Below, in pieces: positions 13,331 to 25,800 of a stretch of DNA of 64,000 nucleotides. The stretch is taken from NCBI RefSeq assembly GCF_001625305.1, contig NW_017803887.1, positions 2,237,686 to 2,301,685 of the forward strand. The letters are read 5' to 3'. The stretch's first letter is position 1; each line of letters starts with the position of its first letter. The notes under the pieces were generated by a model. The model was given only the letters and a program-made list of their open reading frames with translations. It was not told the DNA's origin and ran no database searches. Position numbers and translations under genes: made by a program. The DNA comes from Branchiostoma belcheri (Eukaryota; Chordata; Leptocardii; Amphioxiformes; Branchiostomatidae).

Positions 13331-13784
13331 TTGCCCAGTTCGAACACGATCGAACACAGTTCGGGTTCTATGACATGTGGGAACTTTGCAGCCCAGATTT
13401 TACCACCGTGCTTAGTCTTACAACCTTCTTGGACATGAAATTCATGAATGTATTATATTGACGCTAAATAGACTTGAAAGAAGACTGGGCGTAATGATTT
13501 GTTCCTTGCCAGTCTATGTGGAATTCTGCATATAATTAGTGTTATACTGTAATGTGTAAGTATGATGGTCTCTTAATGTCTGTTGATATGGTGTAACATT
13601 GTTATGCATTGCGGGCAGGGCATTTGTTTATACACAGTCATAATTCATACATTTATATATTATGTTAGAAGTCCAGCTTAATTGTATGTAATACCATTAG
13701 AATTGTGTTGCACTACATGTACATGTAGGTGTACCTGCACCAATGCTTGAAGCATTCATGTACATCAGGAAACCATTCCACAGA

Positions 13785-13960
13785 ATTGTTGCACCATTTT
13801 AGTAGCCTTTACCAGGCTTCAGAAGTACCTGGAAGTTGGTCCACTAAAGGCATTCAGCAGATAAACTCCCCTGGTATGTTATCTTTCTGTTTGGCCATTT
13901 TATACTCTTTCCAGCCACCTCTGAAGCCTGGTAGAGGCTACCATTTTAGCTCAACACGTA
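13785..13960. repeat. Inverted repeat in the ACAP2-LSM4 intergenic region
   Basis: GTAGCCTTTACCAGGCTTCA at 13802 is matched by the reverse complement ending at 13941 with one mismatch over 22 bases and a loop of about 95 bases. Together with neighbouring elements it fills the gene-free stretch 11819-16860. Confidence 0.7.
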
Positions 13961-14190
13961 ATTTTAAAAAGATTTACGGGACGATAAAATTCTCTCCAAT
14001 CTTAATCAAAGATTACTTAATTTTTTCTTAATTATGCCATTTACCAGTGCCTGGAGTTGACAGTAACAGCTAGTACTGGTGGTGGAAGTTGCTCTTAAGG
14101 TTACACCAGTTTATTTAGTAAACTTTCTTCTCAGACATCTAGTAAAAATTTAGGGGGATGGGAGGAAACTTTTAATCTGACTACACTGTA

Positions 14191-16263
14191 CAGGGCTCAA
14201 AATATTTTTCTGCTTGCCTGCACTGGTGCAGGTAACAGTTGAAATTACACTACAGTCAAACCTGTACTAGCGGTCACCTTTGTATAGTGGTCACTCGGCC
14301 ATAGCGGTCAGTTTTTGCCGGTCCCTTGAATTTTTCCCATTGACGTAAGCATTAAGAATCGTGTCTATAGCGGTCACTGTTCAACGCGGTCAGCGGTCAC
14401 CCCATTCCGGTCCCGCCGCCATGTCAACACCGCCGATAGCGGTCGCGGCTGGCCGTAACCCGCTAAGCACCACGGCCGTAACACCACCCCACCTCGGGCT
14501 ACGACCGTTATGAGCCTTGTGATAATTTTCCGATCGCTACATTACTAAAATGTGAACTGAAAATTAGACTCCATATGTGTATGAAATAAAGGAAAACTGA
14601 CTTTTGACACGAAGTTTCTGCGGTCGCGGGTGTCTTTGATATCTGTGCCGTGCGTGCCGCATGGAGCTTTCAATGGACTCGGCCGCTCGGCGAAGATTAC
14701 GGCAAATTATCTTTACAAAAAAACTTAAGAATATCCATATTTGGTTTCTCGATTCCTTGAAATGCGTAGATATGTGCATAGCTTCCGTTTTTCATGGGCA
14801 TAATTAAAGAAATTTGGCTCGAAAATGCGTTTCGTATTTTTCCAAGATGGCGCATGTGTTAGCTGCAGAGGGAGGTCAATTGGGGTCATCGGAAGACTCC
14901 ACTGTTATGGAGGTAGATACACTGAGTTTTATTTAACTTCATTAGCGTCAAATGACGTAATTACATTATGAAAACATTTGAAATACATTACTACAATTAA
15001 TTTTAGATGTAAATTTTCTGAAAATTTTCTGAAAATTTTCTGTTGACTACCACATTGGCATAATGGTAGAGGCAGACAACCCACGCGGGGAGAAACCCAA
15101 GCCGTAAACAAAGGAGAGTTTTCGCTAAGTTTTCATGTTCAAAAACGACCAAAAACGGAAAGTAACTGGCAACTGACGAACAATTATTTTGCTGTTAACT
15201 AAATAGACAGCATCTTGGTACAAAATAACTTATTTACGTGGTTGGAATTCGCTGTGGCGTATGTCGGTCGCGCGAAGCAAGTGTTCACCAAAGAACAAAA
15301 ACATGGCGATGTCGTTCTCTTCCACTTTTCGACTAACAACAACAACTACTAGTAACGTGGCGGAGGGTGTGACGATTGCGGAGAAACGATGGCGAAAGCG
15401 GAAAGACGGACGCCAAACTTATTCCAAAAGGTGGAAGTGATTCGACTGGCAGAGAGAGTGAGAAGAAATCGTCGAAAGCTGAGCTTAGATTAAATGATTT
15501 TGCAGTCGATAGAAATTTGTTTGGAGTTGAAAGTTTGTTGCTTGCTTTGCTTTCTTTTCTTTAGCCACATGTAGTACTAGTATGTACACAAGAACAGTAA
15601 ATGACAACCAGTGATTTTGTATGTTTTAAATTATGTGAATGGTTTCATTGTCCCAGAATAGATTAACTGAATATGTTGAGTGTATCATGTATCTTTGATT
15701 TAATGTTTCCATGCAATATTTCTGTATTTCTTTTTTTTTCAAGCAAGTACAAAATAAAGTACAACTAAAGCAAAAGAACAACAAATTATTGAACTAACAC
15801 ATGTACATATAAAAGGGGTTTACCTTTGCAAATGTATGTATTCATATGTTTCAGAATAAAGACATCACTGTTGGTACTCAAAGCATGTGTCCCTTTTTTT
15901 GGGGGGGGGGGTCAACTAACCGGCTGTTTCTCTATAGTGGTCACCTGGCCATAGTGGTCAAATTTGGCCAGTCCCTTGAGTGACCACTATAGGCAGGTTT
16001 GACTGTATTAGGTACATGTACCTGCACCACACAGAATTTCGAAAGTGTTAGGTGGAATGATACTAACCATCAGAAACCTTTACCGGTACCATTATTTCTT
16101 TAAAGTTCATCTTCTTTTAGTGCAGCAAAGAAAAACCACTTACATCTAGTTGTATATTTAAACCTGGACGTACCAGTGCAGGTTAATATGGACCAGTGCA
16201 CCTGCATAATAAACTAGTACAAAATGTACATGTATATTACGCAGGTGGTATTCCGAGCCATAG
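14191..16263. mobile_element. Family A element (copy 2), split by a later insertion
   Basis: The left part (CAGGGCTCAAAATATTTTTC then CCTGCACTGGTGCAGGTAAC) ends at 14250. The right part, with the same internal order as copy 1 (ACCTGCACCACACAGAATTTC, CCTGGACGTACCAGTGCAGG, GCAGGTGGTATTCCGAGCC), resumes after 16007. The element between them, at 14253-16005, must have inserted later. Confidence 0.65.
14253..16005. mobile_element. TA-flanked inverted-repeat DNA transposon relic (Tc1/mariner/pogo-like), nested
   Basis: Left end CAGTCAAACCTGTACTAGCG and right end (complement) CAGTCAAACCTGCCTATAGT, both flanked by TA, match the TA target duplication of Tc1/mariner/pogo elements. Subterminal GGTCAC/GGTCAG repeats occur at both ends. 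The 1.75-kb interior has no intact transposase. A short frame near 15408-15490 (FQKVEVIRLAERVRRN) vaguely resembles a pogo/CENP-B-type helix-turn-helix, which is a weak hint only. Confidence 0.65.
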
Positions 16264-16357
16264 ACTACATTTTAATCTCTAAATCTATATGTACCAAGGT
16301 ATTATATAGAGTCTAAACCATAAGTTGATTCTGCTGTTCAGTATTTATATTTGTCAG

Positions 16358-16391
16358 TCCGAGAATCAGCAAATTAGGTTGGTGTGGCCTT
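16358..16391. mobile_element. Right end of a Harbinger-like MITE (see 36395-36772)
   Basis: CCGAGAATCAGCAAATTAGG followed by TTGGTGTGGCC/TTA is a diverged copy of the right terminus of the complete element in DHX36 intron 19. No left end was found nearby. Confidence 0.5.
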
Positions 16392-16854
16392 ACATCCCCC
16401 TCCTGTACATTGCTCTATGTGTAAAAATCTTCTTGAACTCTGCTTAAAGGTTTTAATTTATCTGTAGTTGCCTACAGAAATATTGTGTAATTTCAGGGCA
16501 TATTTTGGATCGCACATAAAAAGATGCTACATGTATTATAGCCTATCTGACAAGATGCCTCTGACATAACGTAAAAATGTATCATGTAAAATAAATCCCT
16601 AAGCACAGTGTTTGGTGTGTGCCTTTTGTCTTGTTTGCCTGTGTTGTGTTTGCAGGAGTGTGTGAGAGTGCATGTACACACGTGCATGCATGTATGTGTA
16701 TGTTGGTGCCTTGGCAGCTATGTAAATGGATGAAATCTGACTGAAATCAAGGTCCTTTGAAAAGACAGTGCATGGACATCATCATATTAAAGAATGAAGG
16801 GCAATATTTTGTCCACATCCACACCACAAAGTAACCAACACTAGCAAACACGCC

Positions 16855-18977
16855 TGTCCAAGTTGTTGAAGTTCTTTATTTCTGATCTGGTATCAGATAC
16901 CACAGATACACAGTCATGAGCTTTGAGAGACTTCCAGAGTAGACAGGTTGGGATTCAAAATAAATATCTCCCACCTCAGGTCACTCAAATAAAGCATGTC
17001 ACAAACTTTGTACTAAACATAAAGTGAAATTGACTGCAGGTATTTTCCAATACGTCATAAATTCTTTTCTGCATTTTGACAAGCACAAAATTAAAGTATC
17101 TTTAAGTTATTACTTCTACATAATATGAAAAAAAAAGTCAGGTCACGTCCCTAACACTAGGCTTAAGTAGTTGTGACATGTCTACTCTTTGTTCATCTAT
17201 CATGATGTAAGACTGAAGTAGAAGAACAGAAAGATGAAGATAACATCATCTATCTGGGTCCTCCTCTCCCTCCTCTCTTGTCTGGTCCACCACGGCCTCT
17301 GCTGCCAAAACCTCCTGCAAGAGTCAAATGCCACAGTTAAAAAACTTCTTTAGTTACTTTTATCTGCATGTAGTACATGAAAGTAGAAAATGCAAAAGCT
17401 TTGACTACATATGACTGTTTAGACTAGCCCGACTACATCAACTTCCTAGCAGCCCTTCCACTACAAGTTCTACTACTAATCCTGTTGACTAATAATATGC
17501 ATGTATGATGTGTACCAATTATTGTCAGATTGTCTGTAACCATAGTGGTTTCCACAGTGACAGAGAATCTTAAACTCCTGTTAGACTAATCTAGATGAAG
17601 AATCCTGAGTTCCTATTGGTAGTTCAGGGAATGGTTCTCTCATGTTAGAGGTATTTGGCCAAGGGCTCTTTAAGCTTAAGAAGGATACCCAATCAGCCCC
17701 TAGCCCTGGCAGCGAGAAGGAGATTTTGAAACAAACGCCATTCCATACTAACCTCTGTGTACCGGCCCCCCACGTCCCCTGCCCCTGGTGCCCTGCTGTT
17801 TGGTGCGCTGTTTACTGACGATGTCCTCCTTCACCATGTCGATGACCTCATCAGGAATACGTAGGTACTTGATGGTGCTGCCACGGATGTAACACTCAGG
17901 CATACGCCAGAAACGATCACCATCCTGATGGGAAAAAAGGAGCTGAGTTAGAGGTGTACTCATGTGTATCTGTGTGTGTGTGTGTGTTTGTGTATGAATA
18001 CAATGTGTATTAGTGTGTGTGTATTTGCGTGGGCTTGTGCGTGTGTATTTGTATGTGTATTTGTGTGTGTATATTGTATTAATGTGTGTGTGTGTGTGTG
18101 TGTGTGTGTATTTGTGTGTGTATATTCATGTGTGCGTGTGTGTATTCATGTGTGTGTGTGTGTATTTGTGTGTGTGTATGACTACGAGTGTGTTTGACGA
18201 CTGCAAATATCTGCTTGCAGCTGAGTTGTAAGTTAACCTACCCGTGAGGTACAGATGACGTCCCTGAGTTTGATGTTCATCCAGTTATCACAGGCCTCCA
18301 GATGGCCGTTATACGTCTCACCATTCTTCAGCTCCACCAGCTATTAATAAAAAAAAAATGTTCACATCAAGGCAAAGACAATGATGGTGAAAATCACAGA
18401 CACAGAATGACTGACATTGAAAATCTTAATATGTTATTTAATCTTAATATGTTATTTAATAACTTACCATGGGGTGGTTCTGAGCAGTTTTCAGCAATGA
18501 TAGAGGTAGCTGTAGAACAGGAATAAAACAGTAAGCAAATCATTTCATTAGCATTTGATAGTAAAACAGGTTCAGGAAGAATTTAAAAAATATCAAAACC
18601 TTAATTTGACAAAAACACGGTACTAACGTTATGGATTATATAACTGTGTACGGGCTATAATTTCCATATAAAAGTGAATTGTGTGCACATTTGTAGCTCA
18701 CTTGTTGACCTGAGGCTACACTAAGCATGCATTTTGTCCACCAAAACTTTCTTCTAGACGTGTTACGTTACTAACGTTACGTTGTTGTTACGTTTTCGCC
18801 ATGCGGACGGCGGACTTCTCTGACGCCCCCCTCCCCCATCCAAATTCATAACAACACGAAACCGCCAAATAAAATTTCACTAAAAACGCTAAACCTATTT
18901 TTTCAACTCCAATACATTCTTTGGAGCATTAGACACAGTTCTATTTCACACAATGACAGTTACAACAAACTCACCAT
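16855..18977 (-). CDS. LSM4: U6 snRNA-associated Sm-like protein LSm4
   Basis: LSm4 is a subunit of the LSm2-8 ring that binds U6 snRNA 3' ends in the nucleus and of the LSm1-7 ring in cytoplasmic mRNA decay. Five coding exons on the minus strand: 18975-18977 (ATG alone, then donor GTGAGT), 18468-18509 ([14 protein letters not shown]), 18242-18340 (Sm1 motif, [19 protein letters not shown]), 17753-17924 ([20 protein letters not shown], Sm2) and 17250-17314 (stop TAG at 17250-17252). They give 126 residues. The tail is a short Arg-Gly repeat region, as in other animal LSm4 proteins. An AATAAA signal on the minus strand at 16875-16880 marks the likely 3' end. The intron near 18000 contains a long TG tract. 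Confidence 0.95.
17960..18185. repeat. (TG)n microsatellite in LSM4 intron 3
   Basis: About 225 bp of GT-rich dinucleotide repeat with interruptions (TATTTG, CATG). Long open frames across it are artefacts of the repeat. Confidence 0.95.
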
Positions 18978-19807
18978 TTTTCCAGGACGATTTTTTTTAC
19001 CAAATTTGTTCAAAACGTCCCGCACTGCAGAAACCAGCTACTTCCGGTTTCTCGTGGTGCATTGTGGGACGGTACGAAACAGTCTCTATGATGAGTCTAT
19101 CGAAAGTTTACACGTTTCTCGCGTATAAAAGATAAAAACGTCGATTTTATTTCGTACAATCAATCTGTCAAGAATCCTTTTATTAGATAACACTACTATA
19201 CACACATTCTAAGAGTTCAAGTTAGCAAAGGAAACAGCAGCACTCAGATATTGTAGTTACAGAAGGAAGAGCAAAACGGCTTGGGCGAAATTTGACATGT
19301 GATGAACACAGCTTCAGTTTCTTCAGCTTCAAGACTCTACAATTACTCAAAGGGACTTTTCCGAGACATCTTAGCGAAGTCGGCAAACTGTAGAGGGTAA
19401 GTCTATTTCTGTGGTCTATCCGTTTTGAATGAAGCAGTGATCGGGTCACTTTTTTGCTTTGTTCCTCCAAAAATTATGATGCCCCCCTCCCACTCAGATT
19501 ATACTACCTACTGTGACTACAGTTTTTTTTTATTGCTAGATGTACAGATTTTACGTCGAGTAAAAGATAGTAGGATGCACAAGACAGGCCTAGAGACTAA
19601 AGATTTGTCTGAAGTTTTCTTATATATCAAAATGGCCGAGAATGAGTGGATATCCAAGGTTTAACTACTATCAAGGAGGTTTAAAATCATCTTGACCTTC
19701 TTGCTACTATAGTCTATACATACATGTAAAACCTTATTTTAAAATGCCTTGCTATAATTTGTGCCAAATGCCATGTGTGGGTTCACTGTGTCTCTACCAG
19801 GACAGTC
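18978..19807. promoter_or_regulatory. Divergent LSM4/DHX36 promoter region
   Basis: The LSM4 start codon (18977, minus) and DHX36 start codon (19808, plus) are 830 bp apart, head to head. A strong donor GTAAGT at 19397, with an acceptor CTACCAG before 19801, suggests a non-coding first DHX36 exon ending at 19396. The core promoter would then lie between about 19000 and 19350. I see no convincing TATA box. Positions are inferred from splice signals only. Confidence 0.5.
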
Positions 19808-22800
19808 ATGGCGGAAGGATATGGAGGTTACGGAGGTCAGAGGGGAGGTCACGGTCGGCGAGGTCGTGGTGGTGGTCATCGTGGCTGGAGAGGTCATCAC
19901 CAGGGGTCATCCAGGTCACACTGGTCAGGTGGGGAAGAGAGGAGCTTCTCATCAGGTACCAGGGGTTTGTTTGTTTGTCTGTAATTACGGAGACTGCAAA
20001 AGGCTGCAGCACAAACTGCACCTTTAACCACACATCACACATGTGGAGTATGCAGCAGGGTCTGCAAAACGAAGGCCAGACTTTCAAGCCACATGAGAGG
20101 TCACCAGAGGCGCCCAGATAGTCTATCATAGACTGAACTGCCAAAGAAGAAGAAGAAGAATTATGTTCTGACCGAAGGAAAACAGACTGTTTTTGCTCCG
20201 TTTCCTTCAAGTCTTTTAGGGGATCCCTGGGCCCCTAGGACAGTAGGATTAGAACCCCCCAGCCAAAATCCTGGCTACTGGCATGGTTCCAAAAGTTTGG
20301 GCAGTCTTTTTCCACTAGTGTGCAAACAAACCAGTCTTGTGGAGCATTATCTGCTATTGACTATTGAATTGCACAATGGAAAACTTGAACAATAATATAA
20401 TAATACATCCTTGACTTTTTCCTACAGGTGGATCTGGAGGCTGGGGTGGTGGGAGAGGGGGTAGGGGAGGGAGGGGGAGGGGACATCCCTCCGGCCTGAG
20501 AGGGAAGGACATCGGACTGTTCTACGCCAGAAAAAGCAAAGACAGGGAGAAGAGAGAGGTGAGCAGTGACTGTCGCAATTTTATAGACTGGAAAAAACTT
20601 AGTTTTATTCTTCTGTTTTTCATGGCTTCTCTTGGAATTCAGCCCCTTTTATCTGAAGAGACTAGCCAAATGTGCCCAAGATCAATAAATAAATAATTTA
20701 TACTATCAAAGCTGATGCAGAAGTATGAAATAGCATTTAAATCTTGAGAGTTTTGTCATTTCATCCACACACTCAGCAACAATATAAAGCCTAAAAGCTT
20801 CCCATTTGAATGTGATGCAGTCTAGAGACTGAAGATGTGCTGTAAAGCTTGTTGTGTTTTTGTATTTTTATTCCTTTATCTAATAACAAACAAGATGAAT
20901 AATTTTCTGCAACTGTTGTAGCGTTCGGTGGTTCAGATGGACCATAGTCAGGAACAGCACCTGTCCCAGCTGTTAACACACCTGCGGCGAGATGATACAC
21001 CTGGGGACAGGTGGAGGGACGACTCTGCGGCAAGCCAACAACCAGTCAGAACTGGTCAGGACTGGTTTGAACAGGACGGTGCAGATAACTCAGGATCAGG
21101 TAGTTATATTTCCCTCAGTTGCAATTTAGTGAAAATTCATGTTTTTCTTTTGGTATTTTTCTCTCCAGCTTACCTTATGTAATCAAACACTTTTAATGAC
21201 CACTTTTAATGTGAAAATTAGGTTTATTATAATTTTGATTTTATAGAATTGTTAACTGAGCTGTGTTTATTTTGCACATCATCATATTTTATTTTTTTTT
21301 AAATCAAGTTTATCCATAGACATATATCTTCTGACCTCCAAATTCAAGATGGTGGAAGGTCAGTGAAATCATTTTTTTGTGTTTCTATACAGGGTCATCT
21401 TCACAAAGATTTGACAGCAGCGGTCGGAACTCCTCAAGTGCGCCACCAACAGGTAGAAACCCTCAAGACTCTGAGAAGGAGTCTTGGGCCTCTGAGACGT
21501 CTTGGGGTGATCCTAAGGAGTCTTGTGCTAGTCCTGATGCTGTCCTGCCTGTACAGAACAGGGATGAGGCACTGGATGAACGTCTGAAGGTGGAACTGGA
21601 CCAGACAAGGAGCAACAACAACCAGTACAGGAGGATGCAGGTGAAAGGGGTTGTTTGTTCATGTGCTAGTAGTTAGTTCTTGTCACCAAAAATTTCAACT
21701 AACTTTACATGAGCCTATATATAATCATTTTAGCTATTATTAATTAGCTGCTTCAGGAAGTGTAGAAGACACCTAGGCAGTGGCTTGTTTTTGTAGTCCA
21801 TCAATTTTAAGGCAAATACCAGCCTTCTGAACTCTTAGAAATGTTTAGAGTAGGAGCTCGAGGCTGATGTTTTTTTATGTAACTGCTACATGTAGTAAAC
21901 AGTGCTTGCTAACTTCCAATTTTATTCACATGTATGTCAGTGCCAAATTAAATTTTTTCTGTCTTTACAGGAATTCAGAGAAAAGCTGCCATCTTACAAC
22001 ATGAGACAGGTTGGTTCTATGTTGTCCCAGTTTGTAAAACAATCTTACTGTCTTATCCACACACCATTCAGCCGTTGTTTACATGATGTAGATAAACGTA
22101 CTAGACTGGATAAGTGTTAATGTTATTTTCAGTAAGCGGCAGTTCTAGTCTTTAAGCTGATGCAAATAAGTGTTTTGCCTTTTTTACACACAGGAACTTC
22201 TCCAGCTGATTCACAAGAACCAGGTGGTTGTCATCAGTGGGGAGACAGGATGTGGCAAGACGACACAGGTCAGGCATCTTAAATTGATGTCTTCCTTAAA
22301 GTTATGATTTTCCCTTTTCACTTTTCACCTCCTTCAAGGACCTTTTTCAATTGCTTTTAACCTTACCTTAGACCTTAGTTCCTCCTGTGCCTGGTGGCAC
22401 ATCGGGCAGCAAGCTTCCACTTCTTTTTGTCAGCAGCCGCTGTCTCCGCCTCCTCCCAGGGGATGTTTGCCCTTCTAAGATCGTAGAAGGTAAATTGCTT
22501 GTAAAGGTAACGTTAAATGTAATAATAATACACAGTTCTAAAAAATCATTTAAAAAATGTTTTCAGGTTGCTCAGTTCATCCTGGATGACATGATAGAGA
22601 GAGGTCAGGGGTCACTGTGTCATGTGATCTGTACCCAGCCCAGGAGAATAAGTGCTGTTGGGGTGAGTATGTGTACAACACCAACCATTTAAACTAAAGG
22701 GCCTGCATTCAGTTCTAGGGAAATGTGATGTTTTCTTATGTATCTCTGTAAAATTATGTTGTACGGATTGTGTGTTATGAGTTGGTACTGGTCCAGCTTT

Positions 22801-25800
22801 CATCATCATAACAAATTTCATAATAACTGGTCAGTCTGGATTTATATGCATAACTTACAAGGTAAAAGTGTAAAAACTTTATTTAACTCTTTCTTCAGCT
22901 ACTGACAAGGGCAGTCACGTGGTCCAGCTTTGTTTAAAACACTGACCTCATAATATGATAGTAATTGAAGTCTTTGTGTCAATTAGGGGAGAAAATAACC
23001 TGACAATGGCTGTTACCTATTACATGTATAGTGATTTTTTTTTCCAGGTTGCAGAAAGAGTAGCATCTGAGAGAGGAGAGAGGTGTGGGGAGGGGGGCAG
23101 TACTGGATACTCGATACGACTGGAGAAGTGAGTGGATGCAAACTTTGTTCTTATTAGTAATGTCAATTTGAAATCGGTAATATTTAGCATTATGTAGGCT
23201 ACACGTATGTAGTTGAGTTACATTTCTACAAGACTGCAGTTATTTCTAGAAAACAGATTTTGACTAGTATAAAGCTTTCTGTCCACCCTACAGTCTAATC
23301 TTGTTATTTCACTCCATGCTTTAGTATGGAGGGAAATACTGTTTTTACTGATGATTCTCCTCCTTCTTCTTCTCCTTCTGCCATTTCTTTAAATTGATTC
23401 AATTCCTTCATTTTTGGGCCAAACGACCTGGAATTTCTTATAAAGGTAGAGTGGTTAAATACCCCTAGGCGTTTTTTTATTTTTTTTGATACAAGCTTTT
23501 ACAATCGTTTTATTTGCGTTTTTAGCTGTTCCCATAGGAAAGTACTGTGGGGCGTACGCGCGTGACGTAATAAGAAAGGAATTCGGGGGCGGGCCCAAAT
23601 ATGGGCATATGCAAGCATGCAACAGGTGTGGCCATTTTTGTAGATCTGGCTGTTGATTGGCTGATGGCTAATTGATTTATTTTCTACCACCTACGCCTGG
23701 TAGGCACATTCTTATGTTTGTTTACAAGTTTGGCCAGCGAAAAGGAGTGTTGTAAAAGCGGTGGAAACATGATCTAGCTACAGCTACAGGGCTTTTTTCA
23801 TCCAGCTAGCCAATTTCTCCCATGAAAAGACCCTGTGTTAATATGCATATTTTATGCCCGCTACGGCGAAACTGCTATCAACAATACAACAAAAGGTTCG
23901 GGTTACATTCCAGCGGCGATACCCGCCAAATAGGCAGGTAAGACATAACTGTTACATTTACATTTAGACATTTTTGCCCTCATTTTACTGGCCAAACTTA
24001 GTATTTTGCCGCAATACGTCGTAGTTTTGTATTTATGGGTTCACCACACCACGAAGTGGTGGTGAACCCATATTGCTTTTTCTGATGTTTCTTCTCCTTC
24101 CTCCTCCTGCCACTTCTTTAAATTGATTCAACTCCTTCATTTTTGGGCGAAATTACCTGTAATTTCGTATAGAGGTAGAGTGGGTAAATACCCTTAGGCG
24201 TTTTTTTAATTTTTTTGATACAAGCTTTTACAATGATCGTTTTATTTGCTTTTTAGTGGTCCCCATAGGAAAGTACTGTGGGGGCGTACGCGCGTGACGT
24301 AATAAGAAAGGAATTCGGGGGAAGGCCCGAAATATGGGCATACAAGCAGGTGTGGTCATGTTTGCAGATGTGGCTGTTGATTGGCTGTTGGCTAATTAAT
24401 TTATTTACTACCATTTTCACGTACCAGCGCAGCTGGTCCACGCGGTCTCGGTCTCGGCCGTGGGCCATGATACTCTGATACTGGATACCGATTCGTGTGA
24501 TTCCTATAAACATTTCACCTAACTACGAACTACTTGGAAGAATTATAGCTGCATGGATGCCTGTATATGATTTTAACAAACACTGAAAATCTGACGCAAA
24601 AACTGGCAGATATTTTGCTCTTCTCTGTTGGAACAACGCAAGCGGGAGGTCAATGACCTGCGCCCCGCGAGTACTGTAAACAACGGTACGTAATGTGTAG
24701 CGCTCGCGCGCGCGCCACGGTATCAACAATTTTCCTACAATCTTCACCGACTAGTATTATATATTCTGTTATCGATTTCTGAAGAATCACCAAAATTGTA
24801 GAGTGTACACTCAGGCGTTCATTTGTTGTTGCTGAGAACATCGCAAGACGGCTTCCTGGCAAATTTTCCTAAAGCGAGCGTTGAGGGCTTGCATGCCCGA
24901 CAGTTTTCAAAGATTGGACAGGGAGCCGGCGGCTTCTGCTAGCCGGATTGATAGTTACGTTACATCAAGGTACCGGTGGTTCAAAAGCGAACCTGATAAA
25001 TTGTAGAGTGTATCTCCTAGAAAGTCCCTTACTAGTACTTGAAGCGATCGTTACCGCCATGTTGTTCACTTTATATGACATACAATGCAGGGAGTAATGG
25101 AAACGTGTCCAGATAGCTCGGTTGGTAACGCGCAGGGCTGCAAGTCCAGACATTACGAGTTCGAACCCCGGTACACTGGATATTTTTAATTATCCTTTTT
25201 ACAATTTTTAACAATTTTAACATTTTTAACAATTTCAACAATTTTAACCATTTTAACCATTTTACATTTTAACAATTTCAACATTTAATTTTAACATCTT
25301 CGTTTTAATATCCATTGCTTTGCTTTTAACATTCCAAAACTGATTGTTCTTACTCAAGAATTTCAATAACTTCGAATGTTAGTCTTTTGTATTTTTTCAA
25401 CATACAAACCAAAATCACTTTGATGTTGTCACAAAAGTAACATCTGTGCGCGCATCGGTTTTCGTTCATTTAAAAACTACAAGTACAAAACATCTGGAAA
25501 CTAAGCAAACATACTCAGTAAATTGATTGCTGCAATTCCCGATTTTTTTTCCCTGTACCGCAACGCAAGCGGGGGGTCAATGTTCACGGTTTTCACTGTC
25601 ACCTCTGTATTGTGAACTTATCATTACAGTTAGGAAATAATTCCTGGACTTTCTTTTTCCTGCAACTGTCACCACCGTGAATATATACTTCCGTGAACAT
25701 GTCCATTTTTCTCAGGCCGTGAAAATTTTGCTTCCGTTAGTAGTAGTTACAATCTCGTCAAAAGTGTAAAGTAAAGCTGTCGAGATTTAAAGTGTCGTTG

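Noticed and set aside
17964..18231. Cys/Val-rich open frames
   Set aside because: Translation of (TG)n repeats in an LSM4 intron; the same holds at 38303-38742 and around 51350.
19632..19664. ATG starting MAENEWISKV as an upstream DHX36 start
   Set aside because: It stops after ten codons with no donor in frame. The start at 19808 leads directly into the Gly/Arg-rich N terminus and RHAU motif.
25105..25180. Possible functional tRNA-Cys
   Set aside because: Boxes A and B are present, but the T-arm and acceptor stems do not pair properly and an AT-rich tail follows, as in a tRNA-derived element.
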